NCBI GenBank assembly: GCA_018267195.1
Contig: JAFDYY010000024.1
Location: 1-49,040, forward strand
Length of the DNA: 49,040 nt
Reading direction: 5' to 3'
DNA from: Bacteroidota bacterium
Lineage (GTDB): Bacteria; Bacteroidota; Bacteroidia; Cytophagales; Cyclobacteriaceae
The position numbers were made by a program, and so were the translations under genes. Of this stretch, positions 24,571 to 33,340 are shown in pieces. The number at the start of each line of letters is the position of its first letter. Positions within the stretch are counted from its first letter, which is position 1. The notes below the pieces were generated by a model. It saw nothing but the letters and a program-made list of their open reading frames with translations, did no database searches and was not told the DNA's origin.

Positions 24571-25680
24571 TTACTGTTTCCTCTTGTTATCTACAAACTT
24601 AGCTTCCACCCGGCGGTTAATTGAGCGGGCATCTTCGTTGCTGCTTTCGATAACCGGAAATTTTTTGCCAAATCCATAAATATGAATGCGTCCGTTATTG
24701 ATTCCTTTTTGAACGAGGTACTCACCCACGCTGGTAGCCCGGCTTTGCGAGAGTTGCAGATTATAAGCATCGGTACCCTGATCGTCTGTGTGGCCGGAAA
24801 GTTCCACATTCCATAGGGGGTTGTTCTGCATAATCGTTACCAGACGATCTAACTCGGCAAAGGAAGAGGGCAGCAGTTCGTAGCTGTCGTGCGAAAAGCG
24901 GATATGTTTTAATGTGTAGGCTTCATTGGTTTTTACCGTTGCTTCCGTAATGCTTAGCGAGTCGGTCTTTATCTGAACGGAATCGGGTAGAGGGATAACG
25001 GCCACATCATCAATGTAAAAATAGGCGGCCTTCTTCAACAAAGGCTGGTTGTTGAGCGGGTTGGGGATAAAATATTTTTTTGTTTCATCGTTGGTAGAGA
25101 AATTTCCCAGTGTAATGTATTGTTCCCCGCCTTTCGCTACATACTCAAAGTGTACGCGGTTCCAAATTCCGGTTCCTTTATTAAAGGCAGAATCCATGAT
25201 GTGATTGAATGACGGGGGCATCGTCAGGATCAAATCATTGTCAGCCTTAGCGGTAGAGTCGGAGAGCAACACGCCAATTCGGTCTATGCTGTATTTAGAA
25301 TAAGCCGACAGGCGAAAGTAAAATTCTACCCAATATTTCCTTCCAGCTTGTAAAGGCGAATTTAATCTGGCTTGCAGGTACTCGCGATAATCTATTCGTT
25401 CAATCCATACATAAATGCCCGCATACCCCCAGCCATCGTAGGCACGCGATACACCGGCCCAGTTACGTGGCACGCTGGCCGTGCCAATACTGCACCTATT
25501 AAATAAATCGGGGGTGCCCAAAGTGGGAGATCTCCACCCCGGAGCTATGTTTTTAGACCCCACCTGGCTGTAGGTGGTAGGGCATTCGTAATATTTTTCA
25601 AAACTGGGATTGGGTACCAGATTTTGCCCATAGCAAAAGAAGGATGAAACGAGGGAGATGATTAATATCCCTGCTTTCAT
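24571..25680 (-). CDS. OmpA family outer-membrane protein
   Basis: A 369-residue protein with a signal peptide (MKAGILIISLVSSFFCYGQ). The N-terminal half begins NLVPNPSFE and reads like a carbohydrate-binding-module-like jelly roll (about residues 20-235). The C-terminal OmpA domain (about 255-365) has the peptidoglycan-binding pattern LSGHTDDQGTDAYNLQLSQSRA and INRRVEAKF. It would link the outer membrane or a surface structure to the cell wall. It starts 1 bp after the LysM gene's stop and ends 9 bp before the TIGR02757 start, so the three form one operon. Confidence 0.9.
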   Translation of the reverse strand: MKAGILIISLVSSFFCYGQNLVPNPSFEKYYECPTTYSQVGSKNIAPGWRSPTLGTPDLFNRCSIGTASVPRNWAGVSRAYDGWGYAGIYVWIERIDYREYLQARLNSPLQAGRKYWVEFYFRLSAYSKYSIDRIGVLLSDSTAKADNDLILTMPPSFNHIMDSAFNKGTGIWNRVHFEYVAKGGEQYITLGNFSTNDETKKYFIPNPLNNQPLLKKAAYFYIDDVAVIPLPDSVQIKTDSLSITEATVKTNEAYTLKHIRFSHDSYELLPSSFAELDRLVTIMQNNPLWNVELSGHTDDQGTDAYNLQLSQSRATSVGEYLVQKGINNGRIHIYGFGKKFPVIESSNEDARSINRRVEAKFVDNKRKQ

Positions 25681-25681
25681 T

Positions 25682-26689
25682 TTATTTATAGTAAATCAAT
25701 TCTACTTTAAATTTAGAATCTGTTGCACCCAGCCGGTCGTAGGCAGACCGGGATATTTTTATGATTGCCTCGCTTGGCGAATCCAACGTACCCGTTATCC
25801 GCACAAACACTTCGCGTTGAGCTGCCTCGTTACGTACTTTCAGTATAGACCCTATTTTGGCTGTTTTGTGCAGAGCCAGGTATTTTCTGCCTCCTTCGGT
25901 TCCCTCCATTACTTCAGCTATGCCCGTTTCATGAACTTCTTCCGATCCGATCACACTTTCCGAAATTTTCACTTCCGGTCTGGCCGGTATGGGTTTAGTG
26001 GGCTCATTGGTTTGCTTTGCCAGCTGAGATGTATTTTCCGGAAGGTACATCGGAGGTAGAACAAAAAGCGGTTGCCCTGCTTTTACTTCGTCTGATGCGA
26101 GGTTATTCCACTCGCGCAGTTGCTGCATGCTGGCTCCGTATGCTTTGGCAATCGAGAAAAGAGTTTCTTTTTCCGTAACGACATGAACTCCTTTTAATTT
26201 TTTGTAATCGGGAGGGGAACTGATTTTTGTTTCGGGTGCTTTCACAATCAATTCTTGTCCGGCCGAAAGGGTATTTCCGGCCAGGCTGTTCCATTTTTTT
26301 AACTCCTCTACACTTACTTCGTACATTTTAGCTATAGAAAACAATGTTTCTTTAGGTGCTACCTTATGTGTGTTGTTCTCTTTTTGTGCAGGCGATTTAG
26401 GTTTGTATGGAATTTTTAACTCCTGCCCTACCGCCAGCCCGGCATCTGCCTTGGCATTGTTTTCTATGATCTCGGCCACGGTTACTTTATATTTTCGCGA
26501 AATAGCGAAAAGGGTTTCTTTCGGATCTACCTGATGAATTATGTACCGTTTGCCGTTAATCGTTTCGGTTCTTACCGAATCGCGGGGCGATGCCTGCAAG
26601 GCCGTAAGTGAGGCTATTAACAAACCTAAAACAGCAACGATTTTCAGTTTAAAATAGCGTGACCGCAAATGAAATAAAAGTGTCTTCAT
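25682..26689 (-). CDS. LysM-repeat peptidoglycan-binding protein
   Basis: A 335-residue exported protein. A signal/anchor segment (KIVAVLGLLIASLTALQA) follows a short basic N-terminus. Three LysM domains lie at about residues 48-95, 107-150 and 170-213, each with the ETLFAI/SIAK(x)Y(x)V pattern and ending in a GQ(E/P)L turn. The last 80 residues (LHKTAKIGSILKVRN, VRITGTL, KISRSAYDRLGA) resemble the double-psi barrel of RlpA-like proteins. It probably binds peptidoglycan. It opens the operon with the OmpA and TIGR02757 genes and has a TAnnTTTG element 31 bp upstream. Confidence 0.9.
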   Translation of the reverse strand: MKTLLFHLRSRYFKLKIVAVLGLLIASLTALQASPRDSVRTETINGKRYIIHQVDPKETLFAISRKYKVTVAEIIENNAKADAGLAVGQELKIPYKPKSPAQKENNTHKVAPKETLFSIAKMYEVSVEELKKWNSLAGNTLSAGQELIVKAPETKISSPPDYKKLKGVHVVTEKETLFSIAKAYGASMQQLREWNNLASDEVKAGQPLFVLPPMYLPENTSQLAKQTNEPTKPIPARPEVKISESVIGSEEVHETGIAEVMEGTEGGRKYLALHKTAKIGSILKVRNEAAQREVFVRITGTLDSPSEAIIKISRSAYDRLGATDSKFKVELIYYK

Positions 26690-26720
26690 CGTTAATCAAT
26701 AATCGTACCTTATCTTTATA

Positions 26721-26728
26721 CAAAAATA
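26721..26728 (-). promoter_or_regulatory. Bacteroidota -7 element for the LysM-OmpA operon
   Basis: On the minus strand TATTTTTG matches TAnnTTTG, 31 bp before the LysM ATG. A near match on the plus strand (TATCTTTA, 26711-26718) faces the divergent NfeD gene, so the two promoters would overlap. Confidence 0.4.
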
Positions 26729-26740
26729 CAACCGTTTGTG

Positions 26741-28075
26741 ATGTTGCGAAAGCTACTTTTTTTTCTCCCGCTGCTTGTTTCCTTGGCCGTTTCTGGTCAA
26801 CCGAAGAAAAAAGTAATGGTCATGGATATTAAAGCCGAGATTGATCCGCGCATGTTGCGCTATGTAAGGCTATCGCTGGAGCATGCCGAAAAAACCAAGG
26901 CCGATTATGTTGTAATTGATATGGATACCTATGGTGGAGTGCTGACCGATGCCAAGGAAATTGTGGATCTGATCATGGATTTTAAAAAACCGGTTTGGGT
27001 ATTCATCAACTCGGATGCGGCCTCAGCAGGTGCGCTCATTTCCATTGCCTGCGATAGTATTTATATGTCGCCCGGAGCCAGCATTGGAGCCGCCACCGTG
27101 GTAGAGGGCGATGGCAAAGCCGCGCCTGATAAATACCAATCTTATATGCGGTCCATTATGCGATCTACGGCAGAAGAAAACCACCGCGACCCGCGCATTG
27201 CCGAAGGTATGGTGGACGAGCGGGTAGTTATTGACAGCGTTAAGCAAGCCGGCAAAGTAATTACTTTTACTACCAACGAGGCCATTAAATATGGCTACTG
27301 CGAAGCCAAGGTTAATTCCATCGAAGAAATTTTAAAACGCAACGCTATTGAGAACTACGAAATAGAGTATTTCCGACTGAGCGCCTCCGAAAAAATTATT
27401 GCTTTTTTTCTAAACCCATTTATCAGCGGGCTGTTGATCTTGTGCATTCTCGGTGGAATTTATTTTGAATTTCAGGCACCGGGCACGCTGTTCCCAATTG
27501 GTGCTGCCTTGGTAGCCTTGCTTCTTTACCTCGTTCCATACTACCTGAACGGCTTAGCCCAATACTGGGAAATCATTACTTTGTTTGTAGGTATTCTTTT
27601 GCTGCTGGCCGAAATCTTTATTATCCCCGGGTTTGGTGTAACCGGTGTTGCCGGGATAACACTTACTCTGGTTTCTTTAATCTTGATCATGCTCAACAAT
27701 GATTTTTTCAATTTTGAATTTGTCCCCTTGGGCGATATAATAAAAGCCACTTTTGCCGCGGTAGGTGGCCTGGCCGGAGGTACTCTCCTCTTATTTTTTG
27801 GCGGAGCTAAACTAACCCAAACCAAAGCTTTTAAAAAGATCGCTCTGACTGACACACACGAAAGCGCCAAAGGCTACTCAGTAAATACAGCCTCCAAAGA
27901 ACTGATCGGCCAAACGGGCGTGGCTCACACCGTGCTGCGCCCCAGCGGAAAAGTATTGATCGCTGGCGATGTGCACGATGCCTTTACGCGGGGCGAGTAC
28001 ATTCAAAAAGGAGAAGCCATTGAAGTGATCGGAACGGAGGGCGTAACCTTGAAAGTGAAGGGAGTTTCGGCCTGA
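26741..28075 (+). CDS. NfeD family membrane serine protease
   Basis: A 444-residue protein with a signal peptide (MLRKLLFFLPLLVSLAVSGQ). The N-terminal ClpP-like protease domain (about residues 25-215) has DMDTYGG and the nucleophile region SDAASAGALIS followed by ASIGAA, as in long-form NfeD (STOPP) proteins. Four or five membrane segments follow (about 225-355), then a C-terminal NfeD OB-fold near 380-440 with LIGQTGVA. The long form cleaves stomatin-like membrane proteins and acts in membrane quality control; no stomatin/SPFH gene is adjacent here, although one often is. The ATG at 26741 is chosen over a GTG at 26738. Confidence 0.92.
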   Translation: MLRKLLFFLPLLVSLAVSGQPKKKVMVMDIKAEIDPRMLRYVRLSLEHAEKTKADYVVIDMDTYGGVLTDAKEIVDLIMDFKKPVWVFINSDAASAGALISIACDSIYMSPGASIGAATVVEGDGKAAPDKYQSYMRSIMRSTAEENHRDPRIAEGMVDERVVIDSVKQAGKVITFTTNEAIKYGYCEAKVNSIEEILKRNAIENYEIEYFRLSASEKIIAFFLNPFISGLLILCILGGIYFEFQAPGTLFPIGAALVALLLYLVPYYLNGLAQYWEIITLFVGILLLLAEIFIIPGFGVTGVAGITLTLVSLILIMLNNDFFNFEFVPLGDIIKATFAAVGGLAGGTLLLFFGGAKLTQTKAFKKIALTDTHESAKGYSVNTASKELIGQTGVAHTVLRPSGKVLIAGDVHDAFTRGEYIQKGEAIEVIGTEGVTLKVKGVSA

Positions 28076-28200
28076 TACGGGATGTTGCCCTGTTCTACAC
28101 TTTCTGCGTTTTATCCTATTCAAAAAAGAATCTAAAAATTTCCCTTCCTTCTATCTGGTGTTCGTTTCTTGGCGGTTCGTTAACTTGCTGCAAAAAAAGC

Positions 28201-28974
28201 ATGGCCAAAGGTTTACTCATTGATATGGACGGAGTGATTTACGCGGGCGATTCCCTGATCCCCGGAGCCGATCATTTCATTCATAGTCTGCTCAAAGAAA
28301 ATGTTCCGTTTATGTTTATGACCAACAACAGCCAGCGTACACGGTTGGATGCCGTTCGTAAACTGGCCGGCCTGGGCATAAAAGTAAGCGAAGGACATGT
28401 GTACACCAGCGCCATGGCCACCGGTAAATTTCTGGCCAGCCAAACACCTGGAGGAACAGCTTATGTGCTGGGCGAAGGCGGACTGATCTCTTCCTTGCAC
28501 GAAAATGGCATCTCCCTTGTCAATTCCGATCCGGATTTTGTAGTACTGGGCGAAGGCCGCAACTTTACGCTGGAGATGGTGCAAAAGGCAGTAAATATGA
28601 TCTTGGCCGGAGCCAAATTTGTCATCACCAACCGCGATCCATCACCCAAGAAAAAAGGATGGGATAACCTGGGCATCGCTGCCACCAGTGCCATGATTGA
28701 AGAAGCTACCGGCATTAAAGCCTTTGTCGTGGGCAAACCCCACCCCGTTATGATGCGCTCGGCCCGCAAAGCGCTTGGCCTCGAAACAGCCGATACCACC
28801 ATCATCGGAGATACCATGGACACCGACATCAGGGGCGGTGTGCAGATGGGCTACAAAACTGTGCTGGTGCTAAGCGGGGTTACCAAAAAAGAAGACTTAG
28901 TTCGTTTTGCTTTTAAGCCCGACCAGATTGTAAATGACATAAAGGACATTCAACTGCCATTGCCCTGGTGGTAG
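28201..28974 (+). CDS. HAD-IIA family hydrolase (NagD-like phosphatase)
   Basis: A 257-residue haloacid-dehalogenase phosphatase. Motif I IDMDGVIYAG has catalytic D8 and D10; motif II is TNNSQRTR; the conserved Lys is in VGKPHP; motif III is IGDTMDTDI. A type IIA cap lies between motifs II and III, as in NagD, PNPase and phosphoglycolate phosphatase relatives. It dephosphorylates small sugar or nucleotide phosphates; the substrate is not readable. It lies 125 bp after the NfeD gene with no terminator seen between. Confidence 0.92.
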   Translation: MAKGLLIDMDGVIYAGDSLIPGADHFIHSLLKENVPFMFMTNNSQRTRLDAVRKLAGLGIKVSEGHVYTSAMATGKFLASQTPGGTAYVLGEGGLISSLHENGISLVNSDPDFVVLGEGRNFTLEMVQKAVNMILAGAKFVITNRDPSPKKKGWDNLGIAATSAMIEEATGIKAFVVGKPHPVMMRSARKALGLETADTTIIGDTMDTDIRGGVQMGYKTVLVLSGVTKKEDLVRFAFKPDQIVNDIKDIQLPLPWW

Positions 28975-29129
28975 CCAAACAAATGTTTGGAACTTATTTT
29001 TATTTATCGTTACTTTGGGCCGTTAATGATATAAATCCCTCCTGGTAGTATTCAATCCCATTCGTTTATTGTCAGCATCGGTCTTATGGAATTAGCAAGA
29101 ACATTATTTCACTTAATTAATTTAAACAA

Positions 29130-29414
29130 ATGAACATTTACGTAGCCAACATTCCTTGGAAAGCAACCGAGGATCAGTTGAAGGAGTTATTTGGCCAATA
29201 TGGCGAAGTATCTTCTGCCAAGATCATCATGGACAAAGTAACGCAGCGTAGCCGCGGCTTTGGTTTTGTAGAAATGAGTAATGATGACGGTGGCCGCACA
29301 GCCATCAACGAACTCAATGGCCGTGATTTCTTGGGCAAGAACTTAGTAGTGAACGAAGCCCGTCCGCGCGAAGAGCGTCCGGCACGTTCAGGTGGTTTCC
29401 GCAGAAACGACTAA
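29130..29414 (+). CDS. RNA-recognition-motif (RRM) RNA-binding protein
   Basis: A 94-residue protein made of one RRM plus a short basic tail. RNP2 IYVANI is at residues 3-8 and RNP1 RGFGFVEM at 42-49, both intact, with the usual aromatic residues that stack on RNA bases. The tail (PREERPARSGGFRRND) is Arg/Gly-rich. Such small RRM proteins in Bacteroidota and cyanobacteria are abundant RNA chaperone-like regulators, sometimes cold-induced. The gene has its own 155-bp upstream region and a strong terminator, so it is probably monocistronic. Confidence 0.95.
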   Translation: MNIYVANIPWKATEDQLKELFGQYGEVSSAKIIMDKVTQRSRGFGFVEMSNDDGGRTAINELNGRDFLGKNLVVNEARPREERPARSGGFRRND

Positions 29415-29440
29415 TTCAGTCTTAACCGATAGAAATTCAA

Positions 29441-29466
29441 TGCCCCGCTAATCCGGGGCATTTTTA
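29441..29466 (+). terminator. intrinsic terminator of the RRM gene
   Basis: TGCCCCG (29441-29447) and CGGGGCA (29454-29460) form a GC-rich 7-bp stem with a 6-base loop, followed by TTTTTA. It lies 27 bp after the RRM stop and may also serve the convergent cysteine-cluster gene. Confidence 0.85.
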
Positions 29467-29491
29467 TTTTGATCAAAAAATGATTTTTCTG

Positions 29492-30070
29492 CTATCGGTA
29501 GGCATAATAGCTCAATACTTTTTCTATTGCCTTGCGCAAAGCTATGTTGATCGGGAAAAATTCGTGCGCTAAATCAAAATCAATAGAAGTCAGTTGCAGG
29601 TAATACTCGTGCATTACCGGAACGGGCAAGCCCAACGCAATCTGCTCATCGGCATTATTAAAAGCATTCTTCTGTTCTTCTTTAATGATCGTGCAGGTTA
29701 CCAGTTCTTTCTTTCCATATTTGTTGGTACGGGCTGCATACCCAAACAACCGGCAAATAAGCCCGCGGTAGGAATATTGCGAACAGAGTCCAGCCCCTTC
29801 TTGAGTAGGATTCAAGATTAGGCAAACAGAGGAATCGGACTGGTTTAATTTTTCAAGCCACTCTTCTGCCTGGTGTTGCCGGTACAGATGAAGAGCCCAC
29901 GGAAGAAACTCCAAAACCGTAGCTTCAATATCAGGCTTAAAACAACATTTGCCGCAACCAAATTGACAATGAAGAGTAGTATTTTTTTGAAACGAAGCGA
30001 TGGCCTCATCTAACTGAGTAAAAAGCAACTGTACCGCCTCCCCCTTATCCGTTAATTCATCGTCTGTCAT
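29492..30070 (-). CDS. YkgJ family cysteine-cluster protein
   Basis: A 192-residue cytoplasmic protein with the YkgJ/CxxCxxCC pattern: CQFGCGKCCF near residue 40, a middle cysteine in SSVCLIL, then GLCSQYSYRGLICRLFGY and TCTII. Conserved cysteines of this family are predicted to bind zinc or an Fe-S cluster; its function is unknown. The start ATG is only 4 bp after the stop of the large helicase-nuclease gene, so the two are cotranscribed and perhaps coupled. This makes a DNA-repair-related role possible, though that is only a guess from context. Confidence 0.82.
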   Translation of the reverse strand: MTDDELTDKGEAVQLLFTQLDEAIASFQKNTTLHCQFGCGKCCFKPDIEATVLEFLPWALHLYRQHQAEEWLEKLNQSDSSVCLILNPTQEGAGLCSQYSYRGLICRLFGYAARTNKYGKKELVTCTIIKEEQKNAFNNADEQIALGLPVPVMHEYYLQLTSIDFDLAHEFFPINIALRKAIEKVLSYYAYR

Positions 30071-30073
30071 GTT

Positions 30074-33000
30074 TTAAAAATCAAGACCTAACTGGTTTTT
30101 AGTTTTGCTTTTTTTAGGAAAAACTTTCTTCACTTCAATTTTTTCTTCATTCAGATAAAGTAAAAAACCTTCAGTATGAAAGCCCATTTCATTTAATACG
30201 GCACCATATTCCATTACTTGATCGTGATCGGATTTAGCAGGGTTACCTGATTTATAATCAATCACTATGGCTTGCCGGCCTTGCGTAAGCAGACGGTCTA
30301 TGCGAAGTTCTTTCCCCACCGGCAGCCAGGCCGATACTTCGGTTTGAACATTCCACTTTTCCGAAAACCAGTCGGCTACCTGCGGGTGGGCTAGTAACCC
30401 ATAAAGGTTTTTTTTTAGTTGTTCTTTTTCGTTCAGATTAATATCTCCATTATTTTCCAGATCAAACAAAGCCCGTTCAACATCGCGCACATAGTTTATC
30501 TGAGCAAGAGCCGCATGCAGCCAGATGCCCATTCGTTGTTTAGGTTGTGTGTCTCCGGGTTGTGGCGATTTTTTTATCAGCAGTTTGTTTCGCCATGATT
30601 GAGTAATATACTCATTCAGCAAAACCGTTTTCTGTTCTTTAAAGGAAGAAATTTCTGTAGTGGAAATAACTCCTGCCTGGTATGTAAGCAACTCTTCGTT
30701 CCAGCCTTCTGCCAACCCGGGCGATTGCCCCATCGCTTTGTGTACCCAGCCGGCTACGGAACTGTTAAATATTTTTTCATTGGGAGCCGGGGCAAAAACG
30801 ATGAGTCCGTTTTCGGCACGAGTAAATGCCACATACAGCAAGTTCAGATTATCCAGGTAAGTGCGAGCATGCTCGGCTTCATACGCTTCTTTTAAAAAAG
30901 TATCTTTCAGTGAAGAAGAATATTTTACCGGAAAGAAACCCAATTCAGAAAAAGGAGCATGAACCGATTTTTGCCAAAGTAAAGGTGAATTAGTTGGATC
31001 ATGGTCTATCCTCCAACTGCAAAATGGAATGATTACATATTTAAACTGTAACCCTTTGGCCTTGTGTAGAGTAAATAAAGACATGGCACTTGCTTCGATG
31101 GGGGCTTTAATAAATTTTTTTTGTTTGTTATCGGCCCACCAAACCAAAAAAGAAGGCAAATCATTTCGCTCCTGGTGGGCAAAGTTTAATACCAGGTCTT
31201 GAAATGCCAGCAGATGAGATAATTCGCCTATTTGGTTTTTTAATGAAAAAATTTCAATTAGTGTTTCGGTCAGTTCAAAAAGCAGGAGTTTCCTCAAGGA
31301 TATTTTGTGTGCTGCAAAAGCGTGGGGAAGTTGCAAATCAAACATTTCCCCCGCTACCGAAAATACATCGTCAAGCGCTTGATCAGGTTGATGAATGCGG
31401 GCATATTCGTAAGCTAATTGTGCCCGGGCAAGGGTATCCTCATGGTTGAGTAAATACGTCATTGCGGCCACGATGAGGTTTACCGAAGAGGCATTGTCTA
31501 TACGCAAAGAGTCGTTTGAGATTACTTCATATACGCAATCTGTTTTTGCCAACGCTGAATTTTTTCGTTGTGCCAGATAAGAAATGATTTCTGCACCCTC
31601 TTTATTAGTACGTGCCAAAAAAGCAATATCGCCCGGGGCAATGCCTTGCTGTTGCAATTCTTCTATTTTCAGGGCGGTTTGCTCAAGCGCAACCTGTTTC
31701 CAGTTTGTAGTTTCTGTGGACGCCACCCATTTTACATACGTTATTCCGCAGTCGGTTTTTACTGGTATTTGTTTTACATCGCTGTATTCATCCATGGCAA
31801 TGCCCAACTCTTTTGAAAGAATAGAAGCCATTGATTCAAAAAGCTGATTGTTAAAATCCACAATAGACGAGTTGCTGCGGAAATTTTTATCGAGTGTAAA
31901 AACTTTGGTGCGGTCTTGCCCCAGTTCGCTCATAGCCCGGTGTTGCAGCAAATCCTGATCGCCTCCGCGCCATCGGTAGATGGCTTGCTTTACATCGCCC
32001 ACAATCAGGCAGGGATAGCCGCTATCAAGACTGTTGCTCATAAGCGGTTTAAAATTTTTCCATTGCAGGCCGGAGGTATCCTGAAATTCATCGATCAGAT
32101 AATTTCGGTAAAATGAACCTGTCTTTTCATAAACAAAGGGTGTATCGCTGTTGTCTATAATTTTGTTGAGGAAATGGGCCGCGTCTGCCAGCACCATTAC
32201 ATTGTTTTCAAGTTTGTACTCATTCAGCTTGCGCAATACATCGGTAAGCAAACCAAAAGCATAAAATTCTTTGAGCAGCACCTCGGCTGTAAGAGCTTTT
32301 TTTAAATTTTTTTCACGAAAGGTTATGATTTCGTTAAACGGGTGAACCCAGTTATCGGCCCTTTGCGTCAGCACTCCGTATTGGGGGTGTTTTTTATCAA
32401 ACCAGTTTTCGATTGAAAGCAACTCGTTTCCTATGCGTTTCGGAATTTCCTTAAAACCAGATGCTGAATTTAACTCACTTATTTTTTTTACAAACGAAAA
32501 AACGCTGCCTTGCGATTTGTATTTAAAATCCTCTACCGTTAGGCCTGCCAATTTAAATTGTGCGAGCAAATGTTGCGCCCGGCTTTGGCAATAATGAATA
32601 AACTGAAATTTTTCAGACTGAAGTCGTTGATGCGTTTCTTTAAAAAAGAAATGGCTACTTGTTGTTTCCCTTACTTCCTCTTCAATGGCCTTAAACGCTT
32701 CATTAAAAATCTGTTCTGAAAAACTGAGGAGGCTTTGGCGCATGTCCCACGATTTATCGTTTTCCAGATTTTGCAAAGCAAATTCGAGTACCCAATCGGT
32801 TAGTTGTTCTTGCCGGCCCAGTTCCGCAATCAGGTTGGCGATCACGGTTTCCATGACATCCTTATGTTCTACCTCCAGCCGGTAGTCGCCCAAAATTCCG
32901 GCTTCGCGTGTAAACGAACGGATCACCCGCTGGAAGAAGGCATCAATCGTGCTGATTGAAAAATGATGGTAACCATGTAAGATGGATTGCTGCACTTCGC

Positions 33001-33271
33001 GCGCGCGTTCCAAAAATGTGGCCGTATCCAAATTTAACTCCTGCTGCAATTCAGTGGCCAACTCATTTTCTTTTCCGCTGACAAACGCCTGCAGGTAATG
33101 CAGAATGCGGTTCTTCATCTCCTGCGTACTCTTATTGGTAAACGTAACCGCTAAGATGTGTTTGAAATAATCGGATCGGAACTGCAACGCCAGCTTCAGG
33201 TATTCTTTGGCCAGTGTGCGTGTTTTGCCGGATCCGGCCGATGAGCGGTAAAGGTGAAAGGGCGCTGCCAA
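30074..33271 (-). CDS. AddA/RecB-like UvrD helicase-nuclease
   Basis: A 1065-residue superfamily 1 helicase with a nuclease tail. The Walker A motif SSAGSGKTRTLAKEYL is at the N-terminus (about residues 10-25), helicase motif II region is LIDEFQDTSGLQW near 390, and LHKAKGLQFKYVIIPF is motif V-like. The C-terminus carries a RecB-type PD-(D/E)XK nuclease with IDRLL and VIDYKSGN (catalytic D and K). By family it resects double-strand breaks with an AddB or RecC-like partner, which is not in this window. The start appears to be TTG at 33271, as no in-frame ATG exists before an upstream stop. The cysteine-cluster gene follows after 3 bp. Confidence 0.9.
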   Translation of the reverse strand: MAAPFHLYRSSAGSGKTRTLAKEYLKLALQFRSDYFKHILAVTFTNKSTQEMKNRILHYLQAFVSGKENELATELQQELNLDTATFLERAREVQQSILHGYHHFSISTIDAFFQRVIRSFTREAGILGDYRLEVEHKDVMETVIANLIAELGRQEQLTDWVLEFALQNLENDKSWDMRQSLLSFSEQIFNEAFKAIEEEVRETTSSHFFFKETHQRLQSEKFQFIHYCQSRAQHLLAQFKLAGLTVEDFKYKSQGSVFSFVKKISELNSASGFKEIPKRIGNELLSIENWFDKKHPQYGVLTQRADNWVHPFNEIITFREKNLKKALTAEVLLKEFYAFGLLTDVLRKLNEYKLENNVMVLADAAHFLNKIIDNSDTPFVYEKTGSFYRNYLIDEFQDTSGLQWKNFKPLMSNSLDSGYPCLIVGDVKQAIYRWRGGDQDLLQHRAMSELGQDRTKVFTLDKNFRSNSSIVDFNNQLFESMASILSKELGIAMDEYSDVKQIPVKTDCGITYVKWVASTETTNWKQVALEQTALKIEELQQQGIAPGDIAFLARTNKEGAEIISYLAQRKNSALAKTDCVYEVISNDSLRIDNASSVNLIVAAMTYLLNHEDTLARAQLAYEYARIHQPDQALDDVFSVAGEMFDLQLPHAFAAHKISLRKLLLFELTETLIEIFSLKNQIGELSHLLAFQDLVLNFAHQERNDLPSFLVWWADNKQKKFIKAPIEASAMSLFTLHKAKGLQFKYVIIPFCSWRIDHDPTNSPLLWQKSVHAPFSELGFFPVKYSSSLKDTFLKEAYEAEHARTYLDNLNLLYVAFTRAENGLIVFAPAPNEKIFNSSVAGWVHKAMGQSPGLAEGWNEELLTYQAGVISTTEISSFKEQKTVLLNEYITQSWRNKLLIKKSPQPGDTQPKQRMGIWLHAALAQINYVRDVERALFDLENNGDINLNEKEQLKKNLYGLLAHPQVADWFSEKWNVQTEVSAWLPVGKELRIDRLLTQGRQAIVIDYKSGNPAKSDHDQVMEYGAVLNEMGFHTEGFLLYLNEEKIEVKKVFPKKSKTKNQLGLDF

Positions 33272-33340
33272 AATGAAATAAAAAACCGAAAGTACTCATC
33301 TGTTTAGATTTATAAAATTTCCTACCTTGAAAAAAGATTT

